Source: Acidimicrobiales bacterium (GTDB lineage: Bacteria; Actinomycetota; Acidimicrobiia; Acidimicrobiales; JACCXE01). From it: 38,806 bases of DNA. The stretch lies in the NCBI GenBank assembly GCA_035546775.1, contig DASZWD010000035.1:1-38806 (forward strand). Direction: 5' to 3'. The translations under genes were made by a program, and so were the position numbers. A model generated the notes under the pieces. That model searched no databases. It was not told the origin of the DNA and saw only the letters and a list, made by a program, of their open reading frames with translations. Below are positions 7,518-15,415 of this stretch, one piece after another; position 1 is the stretch's first letter; each line of letters begins with the position of its first letter.

Positions 7518-8330
7518 ATGGACGCGCGGCCCATCGGGATGTTCGACTCCGGCTTTGGTGGCCTCACGGTGGCGCGCGCTGTCATGGATCTGTTGCCGTC
7601 AGAGGACCTCGTCTATCTCGGCGACACGGGCCGGTATCCGTACGGGCCGCGCGACCTCGTCGAGGTGCGCGGCTTCGCCCGCCAGATCACCCGCCACCTC
7701 GTCGAGGACTACGACGTGAAGGTCGTCGTGGTGGCGTGCAACACCGCAGCGGCCGCCGCGCTCGACGTGTTGAGCGAGGAGTGCCCCGTCCCCGTCCTCG
7801 GCGTCATCGACCCCGGCGCCCGCGCCCTTACCCAAACGACGGTGACGGGGCGCGTCGGCGTCATCGGCACGGTCGGCACCATCGGATCGGGTGCATACCA
7901 GCAAGCCGTGCGCGACGCGGCGGGCGATGCGCAGGTCACGCTGACGTGCGCCGCCTGCCCCGGCTTCGTCGAGTTCGTCGAGCGAGGCGAGACCGACAGC
8001 GAGCAGGTCTACGTCCTCGCCGAGCGGCTCCTCGAGCCGGTGCGCCGCGCCGGCGTCGACGCCCTGCTCCTCGGGTGCACGCACTACCCGTTCCTGGCCC
8101 GCACCATTGGCGACGTCATGGGCCGCGACGTCGTCCTTGTCAGTTCGGCCGACGAAACGGCGTTCGCGCTCAAGTCGCTGCTCGACGCCGCCGACCTGGC
8201 GTCGGAGTCCGGACGACCGGGCAAGCACCGCTGGCTGTCGACGGGCGACGCCGCCGAGTTCGCCCGCCTCGGCCGCCGCCTCCTCGGACCCGAACTCGAC
8301 GTCGTCGACGCGCTTGAATGGCGGGCGTGA
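7518..8330 (+). CDS. murI: Glutamate racemase
   Basis: 270 aa. It makes D-glutamate for the peptidoglycan stem peptide in the cytoplasm. Both catalytic cysteines are present: C74 in VACNTAA and C187 in LGCTHYPF. The N-terminal [10 protein letters not shown] (Asp10, Ser11) and the GDTGRYPYG segment near residue 35 are diagnostic. The gene sits in a run cysM-murI-rph-rdgB like the M. tuberculosis Rv1336-Rv1341 region, minus the rhomboid and metallo-beta-lactamase-fold genes found there. Its stop overlaps the rph start. Confidence 0.97.
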   Translation: MDARPIGMFDSGFGGLTVARAVMDLLPSEDLVYLGDTGRYPYGPRDLVEVRGFARQITRHLVEDYDVKVVVVACNTAAAAALDVLSEECPVPVLGVIDPGARALTQTTVTGRVGVIGTVGTIGSGAYQQAVRDAAGDAQVTLTCAACPGFVEFVERGETDSEQVYVLAERLLEPVRRAGVDALLLGCTHYPFLARTIGDVMGRDVVLVSSADETAFALKSLLDAADLASESGRPGKHRWLSTGDAAEFARLGRRLLGPELDVVDALEWRA

Positions 8331-9070
8331 CTACAACCCGACACGACGGCCGTCATCCCAACCAACTGCGCCCGGTGGAGTTCATCCGCGACTTCACCGA
8401 GTTCGCCGCCGGGTCGGTGCTGGTGTCGTTCGGCCGCACTCGGGTGCTGTGCACCGCGTCGGCGAACGAGGACGTGCCGCGCTGGATGAAGGGCAAGGGC
8501 AAGGGCTGGGTCACCGCCGAATACTCGATGCTCCCCGGATCGACACCCGACCGTAACGACCGCGAGGCGGCCAAAGGCAAGCAGAAGGGCCGCACCCTCG
8601 AAATCCAGCGGCTCATCGGGCGCGCCCTGCGCGCCGTCACCGACACCGAAGCGATGGGCGAAGTCGAGATAACGCTGGACTGCGACGTGCTCCAAGCCGA
8701 CGGTGGCACGCGCACCGCGTCCATCTGCGGCGCCTACGTGGCGCTGCACGACGCGTGCACCCGCCTGGTCAGCGCCGGCGTCATGCCGAAGCACCCGCTG
8801 ACCGATGCGTGCGCCGCGGTGTCGGTCGGCATCGCCCATGGCAACGCGGTCCTCGACCTCGACTATCACGAAGACCATCAGGCCGAGGTCGACATGAACG
8901 TCGTCATGACCGGTGCCGGCAAGTTCGTCGAGGTGCAGGGCACGGCCGAAGGCCTGGCGTTCTCGCGCGGCGAGCTCGACTCGCTGCTGCTGCTCGCCGA
9001 AGCCGGTATCCAGGAACTGATCGTGGCGCAGCAGTCCGTGCTGGCGCAGCCGCTCACTCCTCGCTCGTGA
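8327..9070 (+). CDS. rph: Ribonuclease PH
   Basis: 247 aa from GTG at 8327, whose last two bases fall in the murI TGA (GTGA junction). An in-frame ATG at 8318 would add three residues and is the alternative. This phosphate-dependent 3'-5' exonuclease trims tRNA 3' ends, relevant because the tRNAs here lack encoded CCA. Typical family segments: NQLRPVEF near the start, [26 protein letters not shown] near residue 60, [17 protein letters not shown] near 87, [17 protein letters not shown] near 113, and the active-site [17 protein letters not shown] near 180. The stop overlaps rdgB, again as GTGA. Confidence 0.96.
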   Translation: MTTTRHDGRHPNQLRPVEFIRDFTEFAAGSVLVSFGRTRVLCTASANEDVPRWMKGKGKGWVTAEYSMLPGSTPDRNDREAAKGKQKGRTLEIQRLIGRALRAVTDTEAMGEVEITLDCDVLQADGGTRTASICGAYVALHDACTRLVSAGVMPKHPLTDACAAVSVGIAHGNAVLDLDYHEDHQAEVDMNVVMTGAGKFVEVQGTAEGLAFSRGELDSLLLLAEAGIQELIVAQQSVLAQPLTPRS

Positions 9071-9645
9071 GCGAACGTTTCGTCCTCGCCACGGCGAACA
9101 GCGACAAGGCGGCCGAGATCTCCGACATCCTCGAGGGCTTCGAGCTCGTGCCGCGTCCCGACGAGATACCCGACGTCGACGAGACGGGCGACACGCTGGA
9201 GGAGAACGCCCGGCTCAAGGCGTGGGCGCTCGTCAACGCCACCGGACTCCCGGCGATCGCCGATGACACCGGCCTCGAAGTCGACGCCCTCGACGGCGCG
9301 CCCGGTGTGTACTCCGCCCGTTACGCCGGCGAGCACGCCACTTACGCCGACAACGTGAAAAAGCTGTGGGAGGCGATGATCGGCGCGTCGACGCGCACGG
9401 CGCGGTTTCGCACCGTCGCCCTCGCGGCGTTTCCCGACGGATCAGAAGTGATCGGCCACGGCGTGGTCGACGGCGTCATCGCCGATGACCCGCGCGGCGA
9501 CAACGGCTTCGGCTACGACCCGCTGTTCGTGCCCGACAACGGCGACGGCCGCACCTTCGCCGAGATGACCCGCGCCGAAAAGGAGCGGGTGTCTCACAGA
9601 GGTAGGGCTTTCAGAGCCCTAGCAGCGGGGCTTCGCGCCCGCTAG
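9067..9645 (+). CDS. rdgB: dITP/XTP pyrophosphatase (RdgB/HAM1 family)
   Basis: 192 aa from GTG at 9067 overlapping the rph stop. It hydrolyses non-canonical purine triphosphates (dITP, XTP) to monophosphates and so keeps them out of nucleic acids. Family marks: [12 protein letters not shown] at the N-terminus, [16 protein letters not shown] near 66, [18 protein letters not shown] near 148 and [10 protein letters not shown] near 177. It is the last gene of the cysteine-murein-nucleotide operon; two small hairpins lie over its 3' end. Confidence 0.96.
   Translation: MSERFVLATANSDKAAEISDILEGFELVPRPDEIPDVDETGDTLEENARLKAWALVNATGLPAIADDTGLEVDALDGAPGVYSARYAGEHATYADNVKKLWEAMIGASTRTARFRTVALAAFPDGSEVIGHGVVDGVIADDPRGDNGFGYDPLFVPDNGDGRTFAEMTRAEKERVSHRGRAFRALAAGLRAR
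9604..9643. terminator. Paired short hairpins at a convergent junction
   Basis: Stem AGGGCT/AGCCCT (9604-9609 with 9615-9620) and stem AGCGGG/CCCGCT (9624-9629 with 9638-9643, extended inside by GC-TTC-GC with one bulged base) lie in the last codons of rdgB, 15 bp before the end of the convergent PLP gene. No T run follows on either strand, so termination activity is uncertain. Confidence 0.3.
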
Positions 9646-9657
9646 CGCGCCCTCCTA

Positions 9658-10662
9658 TTACCAGCCCCTCATGTCGACGGGGAACTCGTCGACGATCTCG
9701 TCTCCGTTCACTACCCACATCATCTCGTGGTAGGCGACCGTTGGGTCGACATGGGCTGGGATCACGCGCACGCGGTCGCCGACGGTGGGCGGCGTGGCGG
9801 GACCGTACGTGATGTGCTCGTCGGAGCAGAACCACACGTCGCCGACCTCGGAGGGCAGCGACGGGTTGCCGTGGTCCATGCCGAGTGACTTCAGTCCGGC
9901 GTCGCACACCGCGAACCCGTCGCTCACGGAGATGACCGTGCTCAACACGAACAACGCTTGGCGGAACGGCAACTCGAGCTTGTCGTAGGCGGTGTCCATC
10001 AGCGCGTACGAGCCCGCCTGAATCTCGTTGGCCCAAGAGTTGATGTCGTAGGTGCCGGTGCCGCCGGCGGAGACGAGGTCGCCGCCGACGTCGGCGTGTG
10101 CCGCCAGCAGCAACTCCATGGCCGTTTCGCACTGGGCGATGCGCGCCGCGCGATCGGGGTTGCCGACGACGTGGCCCTCGTAGCCCATCACGCCGCGCAC
10201 CACGAGGCCGGCGGCGCGCGCCTCGTCGGCGAGCGCGCCCGCCTTCGCCGGGGCGATGCCACAGCGGGGGAGGCCGACGTTGACGTCGATCACGCACTCG
10301 TGCACGCCGCCTGCGACCGCGGCGGCGACCGTGGCTGACGAGTCGACGGCCACCGTGACGCGCGCGCCGGACGCGGCGACGGCACCGAGGCGGCGGGCGT
10401 CGACGACCTCGTTCGCCAGCAGGAGGTCGTCACCGAGGCCGGCGGCCGCCATCACCTCGACCTCGCGCACCGTCGCGCAGGTGAAGTTGGTATGACCCGC
10501 GGCGCGTTGACGCTTGGCGATGGCGGTCGACTTGTGCGCTTTCACGTGCGGGCGCAGGCGCGCTTCGGGCAGCGCCGCTGACATCGTGGCGATGTTGTGG
10601 TCGAACGCGGCGGCGTCGACGATCAGTGCGGGCGTCGTCAGGTCAGCGGTCGTGCGCGGCAT
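9658..10662 (-). CDS. D-threonine aldolase / D-serine dehydratase-like PLP enzyme
   Basis: 334 aa. Fold-type III PLP barrel with the metal-assisted C-terminal domain of the D-threonine aldolase / DSD1 family. PLP lysine is K41 in RPHVKAHK. The metal site near the C-terminus reads H304-V-D306 (PAHVDPTV); D-threonine aldolases have His-x-Asp here, while eukaryotic-type D-serine dehydratases have His-x-Cys, so aldolase-type chemistry (D-threonine or a similar beta-hydroxy D-amino acid to glycine plus aldehyde) is favoured. The start ATG at 10662 gives the family N-terminus (DLTTPALIVD). It lies 11 bp after the patatin gene and should be co-transcribed. Confidence 0.85.
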   Translation of the reverse strand: MPRTTADLTTPALIVDAAAFDHNIATMSAALPEARLRPHVKAHKSTAIAKRQRAAGHTNFTCATVREVEVMAAAGLGDDLLLANEVVDARRLGAVAASGARVTVAVDSSATVAAAVAGGVHECVIDVNVGLPRCGIAPAKAGALADEARAAGLVVRGVMGYEGHVVGNPDRAARIAQCETAMELLLAAHADVGGDLVSAGGTGTYDINSWANEIQAGSYALMDTAYDKLELPFRQALFVLSTVISVSDGFAVCDAGLKSLGMDHGNPSLPSEVGDVWFCSDEHITYGPATPPTVGDRVRVIPAHVDPTVAYHEMMWVVNGDEIVDEFPVDMRGW

Positions 10663-10673
10663 TGCCGCCGACG

Positions 10674-12251
10674 CTACTGACTGTCCGCGTCCAGGAGCGT
10701 GCGAATGTCGTCGAGCCGGGCGCGCGCCGCGGTGGCGCCCGCCTCGATGAAGGTCTCGTTGTTCGAGAAGTCGAACGAGTTGCTGGCCGTCACCCGCGGG
10801 CGGATCACGACGTCGGCGAGGGGGAGCAGGGCGCGGATGCGCTCGCGCTCCATCGTGTTCAGCACGCGGCTCATGATCTGGTTGAGGCCGGGCAGCTTCC
10901 CGTTCACCTCGAACTCGGTGCTCTGGCCCGCGACATTGGACGCGATGACGACGCCGACGCCGGCGTCGCGCAACACGTCGGTGGGCAGGGGGTTCGCCAC
11001 TGCACCGTCGATCAGCACGCGGTCGCCCACGCGCCAGGGGTCGAGGGCCCCGGGAATGCTCATGCTCGCGCGGATGGCGTCGGCCACCGAGCCCTCTTGC
11101 AACGTCACCGTGGCGCCGGTGGCGACATCGGATCCGACGAGCCACACGGGAATGGCGGCGTCTTCCAGGTTCGGCCCCACGTCCCACCTGGCGAACATGT
11201 CGCGCAGGCGTTGGCCCTTCCATACGCCGCTGCGCGGGGGGAAGTTCACGTCGAGTCGTCGCCAGTGGGTCGCTCGCGCGATGTCGTCGAGATAGCGCCG
11301 TTGCTGCGACTCGTCCTTGTCGAAGGCGACGGTGACGGCGGCCACAGCCCCTCCGCTGGCACCGGCGACGGCGTCGATCTCGACGTCGCCGGCCCGCAGC
11401 GCCGCGATAACCCCGAGATGCGCCGCCGTCTTGCTGCCGCCGCTCGACAGCGCCAGCCCGACGGCGCGCCCCGTCGCCCAGCGCACACCGCGCCGCAGCC
11501 CCGCCGCATCGGCGGGCAGGCGCACGATGCGGCCCCGCGGCACGGCGCCGACGAGCCAGGGCGGCGGCGCCGCGAAGCAGAGCACGTGATCGGCGCCGGC
11601 CACGACGGCCTCGGAGCGCGCCGAGCCCTGCTCGCCGACACCGATGAGCACAACGTCGAGGCTCGCGTCGTCGCTGCCGTAGTCAGGCGCCTTGACGCGG
11701 GTGAACTCGTGCGTCCCCGACAGCGTCGCACCGCCGACCGCGCCCACGGCGACGCGCCCGCCTCCGGTGGCGATCGCGTGGGCCATCGCCGCGACCTGCC
11801 GCGGCGGCCACACGATGGCGCGGCGGGCGGCCCGGCTGCCGACGAAGCGCTCGTTCGTCGCCACGATGCGACGGCCGAGGGCTCGGCTGATGCCCAGCGC
11901 CAGCGCCGGGTGGTCCGCCATGAGCGAGTCGAGGTCGGTGCGGCTGAGTTCGAGGAGATCGGCGTCGGTGTCGGCGATCACCGTGGCCGAGCGGGTTTCG
12001 CCCAACAACACCGCCAACTCGCCGACGAACGAACCCGGACCGAGCGTGGCGAGGAGATCGCCGTCGGGCGCGCTGAGCACGCGCAGCGTCCCACGCTCCA
12101 CGAGAAAACACGTCTCGCCGGGATCGCCGGTGCGGAACAACACCGTGCCCGCCGTCACAGACAGCGGGCGCAAGACACGCTTGACTGCAGCGATCGTGCG
12201 TCGGGGCGCGCCGTGCAAAAACGGAAGACGATCGAGGGTCGACGAACTCAT
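10674..12251 (-). CDS. Cyclic-nucleotide-domain patatin-like phospholipase (NTE type)
   Basis: 525 aa. Residues about 20-125 form a CRP-type cyclic-nucleotide-binding domain; its phosphate cassette reads FVGELAVLLGETRSATV with E78 and R87, the residues that hold ribose and phosphate in ligand-binding members. Residues about 130-255 are a linker region. Residues about 262-475 are a patatin hydrolase: oxyanion segment LSSGGSKTAAHLG, nucleophile Ser299 in GASGG, and dyad Asp415 in DGAVAN. The layout matches bacterial relatives of neuropathy target esterase (for example Rv2565), which hydrolyse membrane lysophospholipids. Activity may be tuned by a cyclic nucleotide; this is inferred. It is divergent from an ABC permease-ATPase pair whose ATPase has the same kind of sensor domain. 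Confidence 0.88.
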   Translation of the reverse strand: MSSSTLDRLPFLHGAPRRTIAAVKRVLRPLSVTAGTVLFRTGDPGETCFLVERGTLRVLSAPDGDLLATLGPGSFVGELAVLLGETRSATVIADTDADLLELSRTDLDSLMADHPALALGISRALGRRIVATNERFVGSRAARRAIVWPPRQVAAMAHAIATGGGRVAVGAVGGATLSGTHEFTRVKAPDYGSDDASLDVVLIGVGEQGSARSEAVVAGADHVLCFAAPPPWLVGAVPRGRIVRLPADAAGLRRGVRWATGRAVGLALSSGGSKTAAHLGVIAALRAGDVEIDAVAGASGGAVAAVTVAFDKDESQQRRYLDDIARATHWRRLDVNFPPRSGVWKGQRLRDMFARWDVGPNLEDAAIPVWLVGSDVATGATVTLQEGSVADAIRASMSIPGALDPWRVGDRVLIDGAVANPLPTDVLRDAGVGVVIASNVAGQSTEFEVNGKLPGLNQIMSRVLNTMERERIRALLPLADVVIRPRVTASNSFDFSNNETFIEAGATAARARLDDIRTLLDADSQ

Positions 12252-12260
12252 GACTGCAGC

Positions 12261-12266
12261 AAGGTA
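12261..12266 (-). promoter_or_regulatory. -10 element for the patatin operon
   Basis: TACCTT on the minus strand, 9 nt before the ATG at 12251, the same spacing as at 3501. Leaderless transcript likely. Confidence 0.45.
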
Positions 12267-12327
12267 CCTACGCCACGGGCGACGACGCCGTAGCGTTCGT
12301 CACATCGCACGACGGGGGAGGGACTAG

Positions 12328-13389
12328 ATGCGGCCGGGTTTTCTTTGGCTCGCCGGTATCAGGGATTTGCAGTGGCGGCGCCGCCGCTTCGTCATCGCCG
12401 TGCTCGGCACCGCGTTGGTGATGGCGAACACGTTGCTGTTGACGGGTTTCCAGGCGACGTTCGACAACGAGATCCATCACACGCTGAAGCTCATCGACGC
12501 CGACGGTTACGTGATGCCGAAGGGGCGGCCCGGTCCGTTCCTCGGCGGCACGCCGATCCCGCTCGACATCGCGCAGCAGGCGGGCCGCCTCGACGGCGTG
12601 AAGGCGGCCTCTCCGATGATCATCACGCCCCAGGTCGACGACCAGAAGCACCACGCCGACATCTTCCTCATCGCGGCGCAGCCCGGGGGGCTGGGCACGC
12701 CCGCGCCGGCGAAGGGGCGAGCCCCCAGCGTCGACGGTGAGGCCGTGATCGACACCAAGAGCGGCTTGGGCGTGGGTGACACGTTCGCCATCAGTGGTCG
12801 CGCGCTGCGCGTCGTCGGCACCGTGTCACACGAGACGTTCAACGGCGGACGGCCCACGGTGTACACGACGCTGCACGAGGCGCAGCAGATTATGTTCGCC
12901 GGACAACCTTTCGTCACGGCGATCGCCGTCAAGGGTGTGCCCAAGCAGGTGCCCGACACCGCGCAGTTCATGACGTCGCAGCAGGCGGGCCACGACCTCA
13001 AGCGCCCGCTCGGTGACGTCATCAAGTCGATCTCGACGTTCCGCTCGATCCTGTGGGTCGTGGCCATCGCCATCGTCGGCTCGGTCGTCTACCTCTCGGC
13101 GCTCGAGCGCGTCGGGGACTTTGCTGTGTTCAAGGCGACCGGAACGGCCACCGTCGACCTGCTCGGGGCGCTTGTGATCCAAGCTGTCGTGCTCGCCGTG
13201 ACCGCCTCGGTGGTCGCGTGCGCACTCGCGTATGGGTTGCGCGGGATGTTCCCCGTGCAGCCGCTGTTACCGGCGCGGCTGCAGCTCACGTTGCCCGTCG
13301 TCGGTGCCGTTATCGGCCTGCTCGCCAGTGGCGCGGCGCTGCGCCGCGCTGTCACCGTCGACCCGGCGCTCGCCTTCGGAGGCCACTGA
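12328..13389 (+). CDS. FtsX-like ABC transporter permease
   Basis: 353 aa. TM1 at about residues 20-42, a roughly 190-residue periplasmic or outer-face domain, then three TM helices (about 235-255, 270-300, 320-340) give the MacB/FtsX four-helix layout. The cytoplasmic ALERVGDFAVFKATG segment after TM2 is the conserved coupling element. A strong ribosome site (GGGGGAGGG, 12313-12322) precedes the ATG by about 5 nt. The ATPase gene starts one base after the stop, so it is the partner. No periplasmic adaptor (HlyD type) is nearby, as usual for monoderm members. The exported substrate is unknown. Confidence 0.88.
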   Translation: MRPGFLWLAGIRDLQWRRRRFVIAVLGTALVMANTLLLTGFQATFDNEIHHTLKLIDADGYVMPKGRPGPFLGGTPIPLDIAQQAGRLDGVKAASPMIITPQVDDQKHHADIFLIAAQPGGLGTPAPAKGRAPSVDGEAVIDTKSGLGVGDTFAISGRALRVVGTVSHETFNGGRPTVYTTLHEAQQIMFAGQPFVTAIAVKGVPKQVPDTAQFMTSQQAGHDLKRPLGDVIKSISTFRSILWVVAIAIVGSVVYLSALERVGDFAVFKATGTATVDLLGALVIQAVVLAVTASVVACALAYGLRGMFPVQPLLPARLQLTLPVVGAVIGLLASGAALRRAVTVDPALAFGGH

Positions 13390-13390
13390 G

Positions 13391-14497
13391 ATGGATCTGG
13401 TCGTTCAGAACCTCACGATCGAGTACCAGAGCGGCGACTACACGCTGCGTCCCGTCGACGATCTGAGTTTTCGCGTCCCGAGCGGCTCGCTGGCTTTGCT
13501 GCTGGGGCCGAGCGGCTGCGGCAAGTCGACGCTGCTGTCGTGCCTCGCCGGCATCCTGACACCGACGAGCGGCATGGTGGCTGTCGGCGGCGAGCCCGTC
13601 ACCGGCCTCACCGGTAGTGCGCTCACCGACTACCGCCGGCGCACCGTCGGCATCGTGTTCCAGGCGTTCAACCTCGTGCCCTCGCTCAACGCGGCGGAGA
13701 ACGTCATGGCGCCGCTGCGCGCCGCCGGCGTCGGGCGCAGCGAGGCGAACGCCCGCGCCGCCGAGTTGCTCGCCGAGGTGTCGCTCAGCGATCGCGCCGA
13801 CCACCTGCCGGCCCAGCTGTCCGGTGGCCAGCAGCAGCGCGTCGCCATCGCCCGGGCGCTCGCCCATGAACCGCCGATCGTGCTGGCCGACGAGCCGACG
13901 GCGCACCTCGACTACGTGCAGGTCGAAGCCGTGCTGCGGCTCATCCGCTCGCTGGCGCGGCCCGGCCGCTCGGTGATCGTGGCGACGCACGACGAGCGAA
14001 TGCTGCCGCTGGCCGACGTCGTGATCGAGATGCTGCCGAAGTTCGTCGAGGGTGCCGACAAGCCGGAGAAGGTCACGCTCAAGCCGGGCGAGGTGGTGTT
14101 CGAGCAGGGGAGTCTCGGCGGGAAGATCTACGTCGTGGACGCCGGCGAGGTCGAGATCGAGCGCGACGGCAAGGTGGTCTACGTCAACAAGCCCGGGCAA
14201 CACTTCGGCGAGATGGGCCCGCTGTTCAACCTGCCGCGATCGGCGACGGCGCGCGCAGGAGCCAGGGGCGCCAAGCTCACCGGCTACACGCTGCGCCAGT
14301 ACGGCGAGATTGTCGGTCTCGACACGCTGGGCGACGTGCTCGGCAAGGCGGGACGCGCCAGCGCGCCGGCCAAGAAGGGGGCGGCCCGCAAGGCGCCAGC
14401 CGCCAAGAAGGCGCCGGCGAAAAAGCCGGTTCCGGTAAGGAAGACGGTCGCCAAGAAAAACGGGGCGGCCAAGAAGGCGGCCGCGCCGCGCCGCTGA
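13391..14497 (+). CDS. ABC ATPase fused to a cyclic-nucleotide-binding domain and lysine-rich tail
   Basis: 368 aa in three parts. Residues 1-215 are a MacB-type ATPase: Walker [10 protein letters not shown] (39-47), Q-loop in IVFQAFNLV, signature LSGGQ (143-147), Walker B VLADEP with E168, switch H200. Residues about 225-305 are a CRP-type sensor: [25 protein letters not shown], then [16 protein letters not shown] with E274 and R283 in the places that bind cyclic nucleotide. Residues about 320-368 are Lys/Ala/Pro-rich with 12 lysines, like histone H1-type tails. MacB-type ATPases are normally about 225 aa and lack these additions. Ligand gating of export is possible; the tail may bind nucleic acid or anionic lipid. 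Both roles are inference. Its stop abuts the convergent hydrolase stop. Confidence 0.9.
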   Translation: MDLVVQNLTIEYQSGDYTLRPVDDLSFRVPSGSLALLLGPSGCGKSTLLSCLAGILTPTSGMVAVGGEPVTGLTGSALTDYRRRTVGIVFQAFNLVPSLNAAENVMAPLRAAGVGRSEANARAAELLAEVSLSDRADHLPAQLSGGQQQRVAIARALAHEPPIVLADEPTAHLDYVQVEAVLRLIRSLARPGRSVIVATHDERMLPLADVVIEMLPKFVEGADKPEKVTLKPGEVVFEQGSLGGKIYVVDAGEVEIERDGKVVYVNKPGQHFGEMGPLFNLPRSATARAGARGAKLTGYTLRQYGEIVGLDTLGDVLGKAGRASAPAKKGAARKAPAAKKAPAKKPVPVRKTVAKKNGAAKKAAAPRR

Positions 14498-15388
14498 CTA
14501 CCGGCCGACGACGGCGTGGAGCACCTCGCGTGCTGCGCCGAGGCCGCCGAGGTGGCTCTCGCCGGGACGGATGCGCAACTCGGCGTTGCGCAGGGTCGGG
14601 ACGAATTGCTGGGCGTGGCTCAGCGGCACGATGTTGTCGGCGTCGCCGTGCCACCAAGTGACCGGTTGCTGCACGGCGCGGTGGTCGAAGCCCCAGTGGC
14701 GGGTGAAGAGGATGGCGTCGTCGATGAACGCCTGCATGCTCTTGCCGCCGTTGGTGCCGAGATCGTCGATGAACATGCTGCTGATCTCGGGCTGTTCGAG
14801 CACGATGCGATCGCCTTCAGGCGAGATGCGCGCGTAGAGGTTCAGTGCATGAATGCCAACCGGCCGCAGGGCGCGCACCAGCGCCGTGAGCGTGAGGCCC
14901 ATAGGCCGGCGCGTCAGCGGCATCACCGGCGCGAAGCGCATGCCGAAGCCGACGAGTCCACCCTTCACCGCGTCGGGCCCACGCGTCGGGACGACGCCAC
15001 CGAGGATGCCGACGGCGCGCACCCGGTCGGGTAACTCGTGCGCCAGCGCCAGCGCGTACGGGCCGCCGCCCGACAGGCCGATGACGGAGACCTCGTTGAT
15101 GTGCAGGCGGTCGAGGACAATCTCGACGTCAGCCACGTGGTCGACGACGGAGCGGTGCAGATGCGGCGTCGACATGCCGACACCGGGCCGGTCGATACCG
15201 ATGATGCGGATGCCTTCGGCATCGGCGATGCGCCGGGCCTCTTCGGGCACCTGGCGGCGCGCCCCGGGCGTGCCGTGGAACCACAGCACGGCAGTGCCGT
15301 CCGGTGGACCGAATTCGGCGATGCCCAGCTCACGATTGCCCCGGACACCGATCAGGCTTTCGACGCGCGGCGCCGTAATGATCGTCAT
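14498..15388 (-). CDS. Alpha/beta hydrolase
   Basis: 296 aa, cytoplasmic. HGTPG near residue 39 forms the oxyanion hole; the nucleophile is the serine of GLSGGGP near residue 104; the acid is in HGDADNIVP near 245 and the histidine in GESHLGG near 278. It resembles the broad lipase/haloperoxidase/epoxide-hydrolase group; the substrate cannot be told. The gene is divergent from another hydrolase 27 bp away and its stop directly abuts the ABC ATPase stop. Confidence 0.85.
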   Translation of the reverse strand: MTIITAPRVESLIGVRGNRELGIAEFGPPDGTAVLWFHGTPGARRQVPEEARRIADAEGIRIIGIDRPGVGMSTPHLHRSVVDHVADVEIVLDRLHINEVSVIGLSGGGPYALALAHELPDRVRAVGILGGVVPTRGPDAVKGGLVGFGMRFAPVMPLTRRPMGLTLTALVRALRPVGIHALNLYARISPEGDRIVLEQPEISSMFIDDLGTNGGKSMQAFIDDAILFTRHWGFDHRAVQQPVTWWHGDADNIVPLSHAQQFVPTLRNAELRIRPGESHLGGLGAAREVLHAVVGR

Positions 15389-15415
15389 CGCCCGCGATTC
15401 TGACAGCCTGGTGCG

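Noticed and set aside
10626-12293. A 555-codon plus-strand open frame opposite the patatin gene
   Set aside because: Low-complexity Arg/Gly/His-rich product of an antisense frame in GC-rich DNA; the minus strand encodes a clear sensor-patatin protein.
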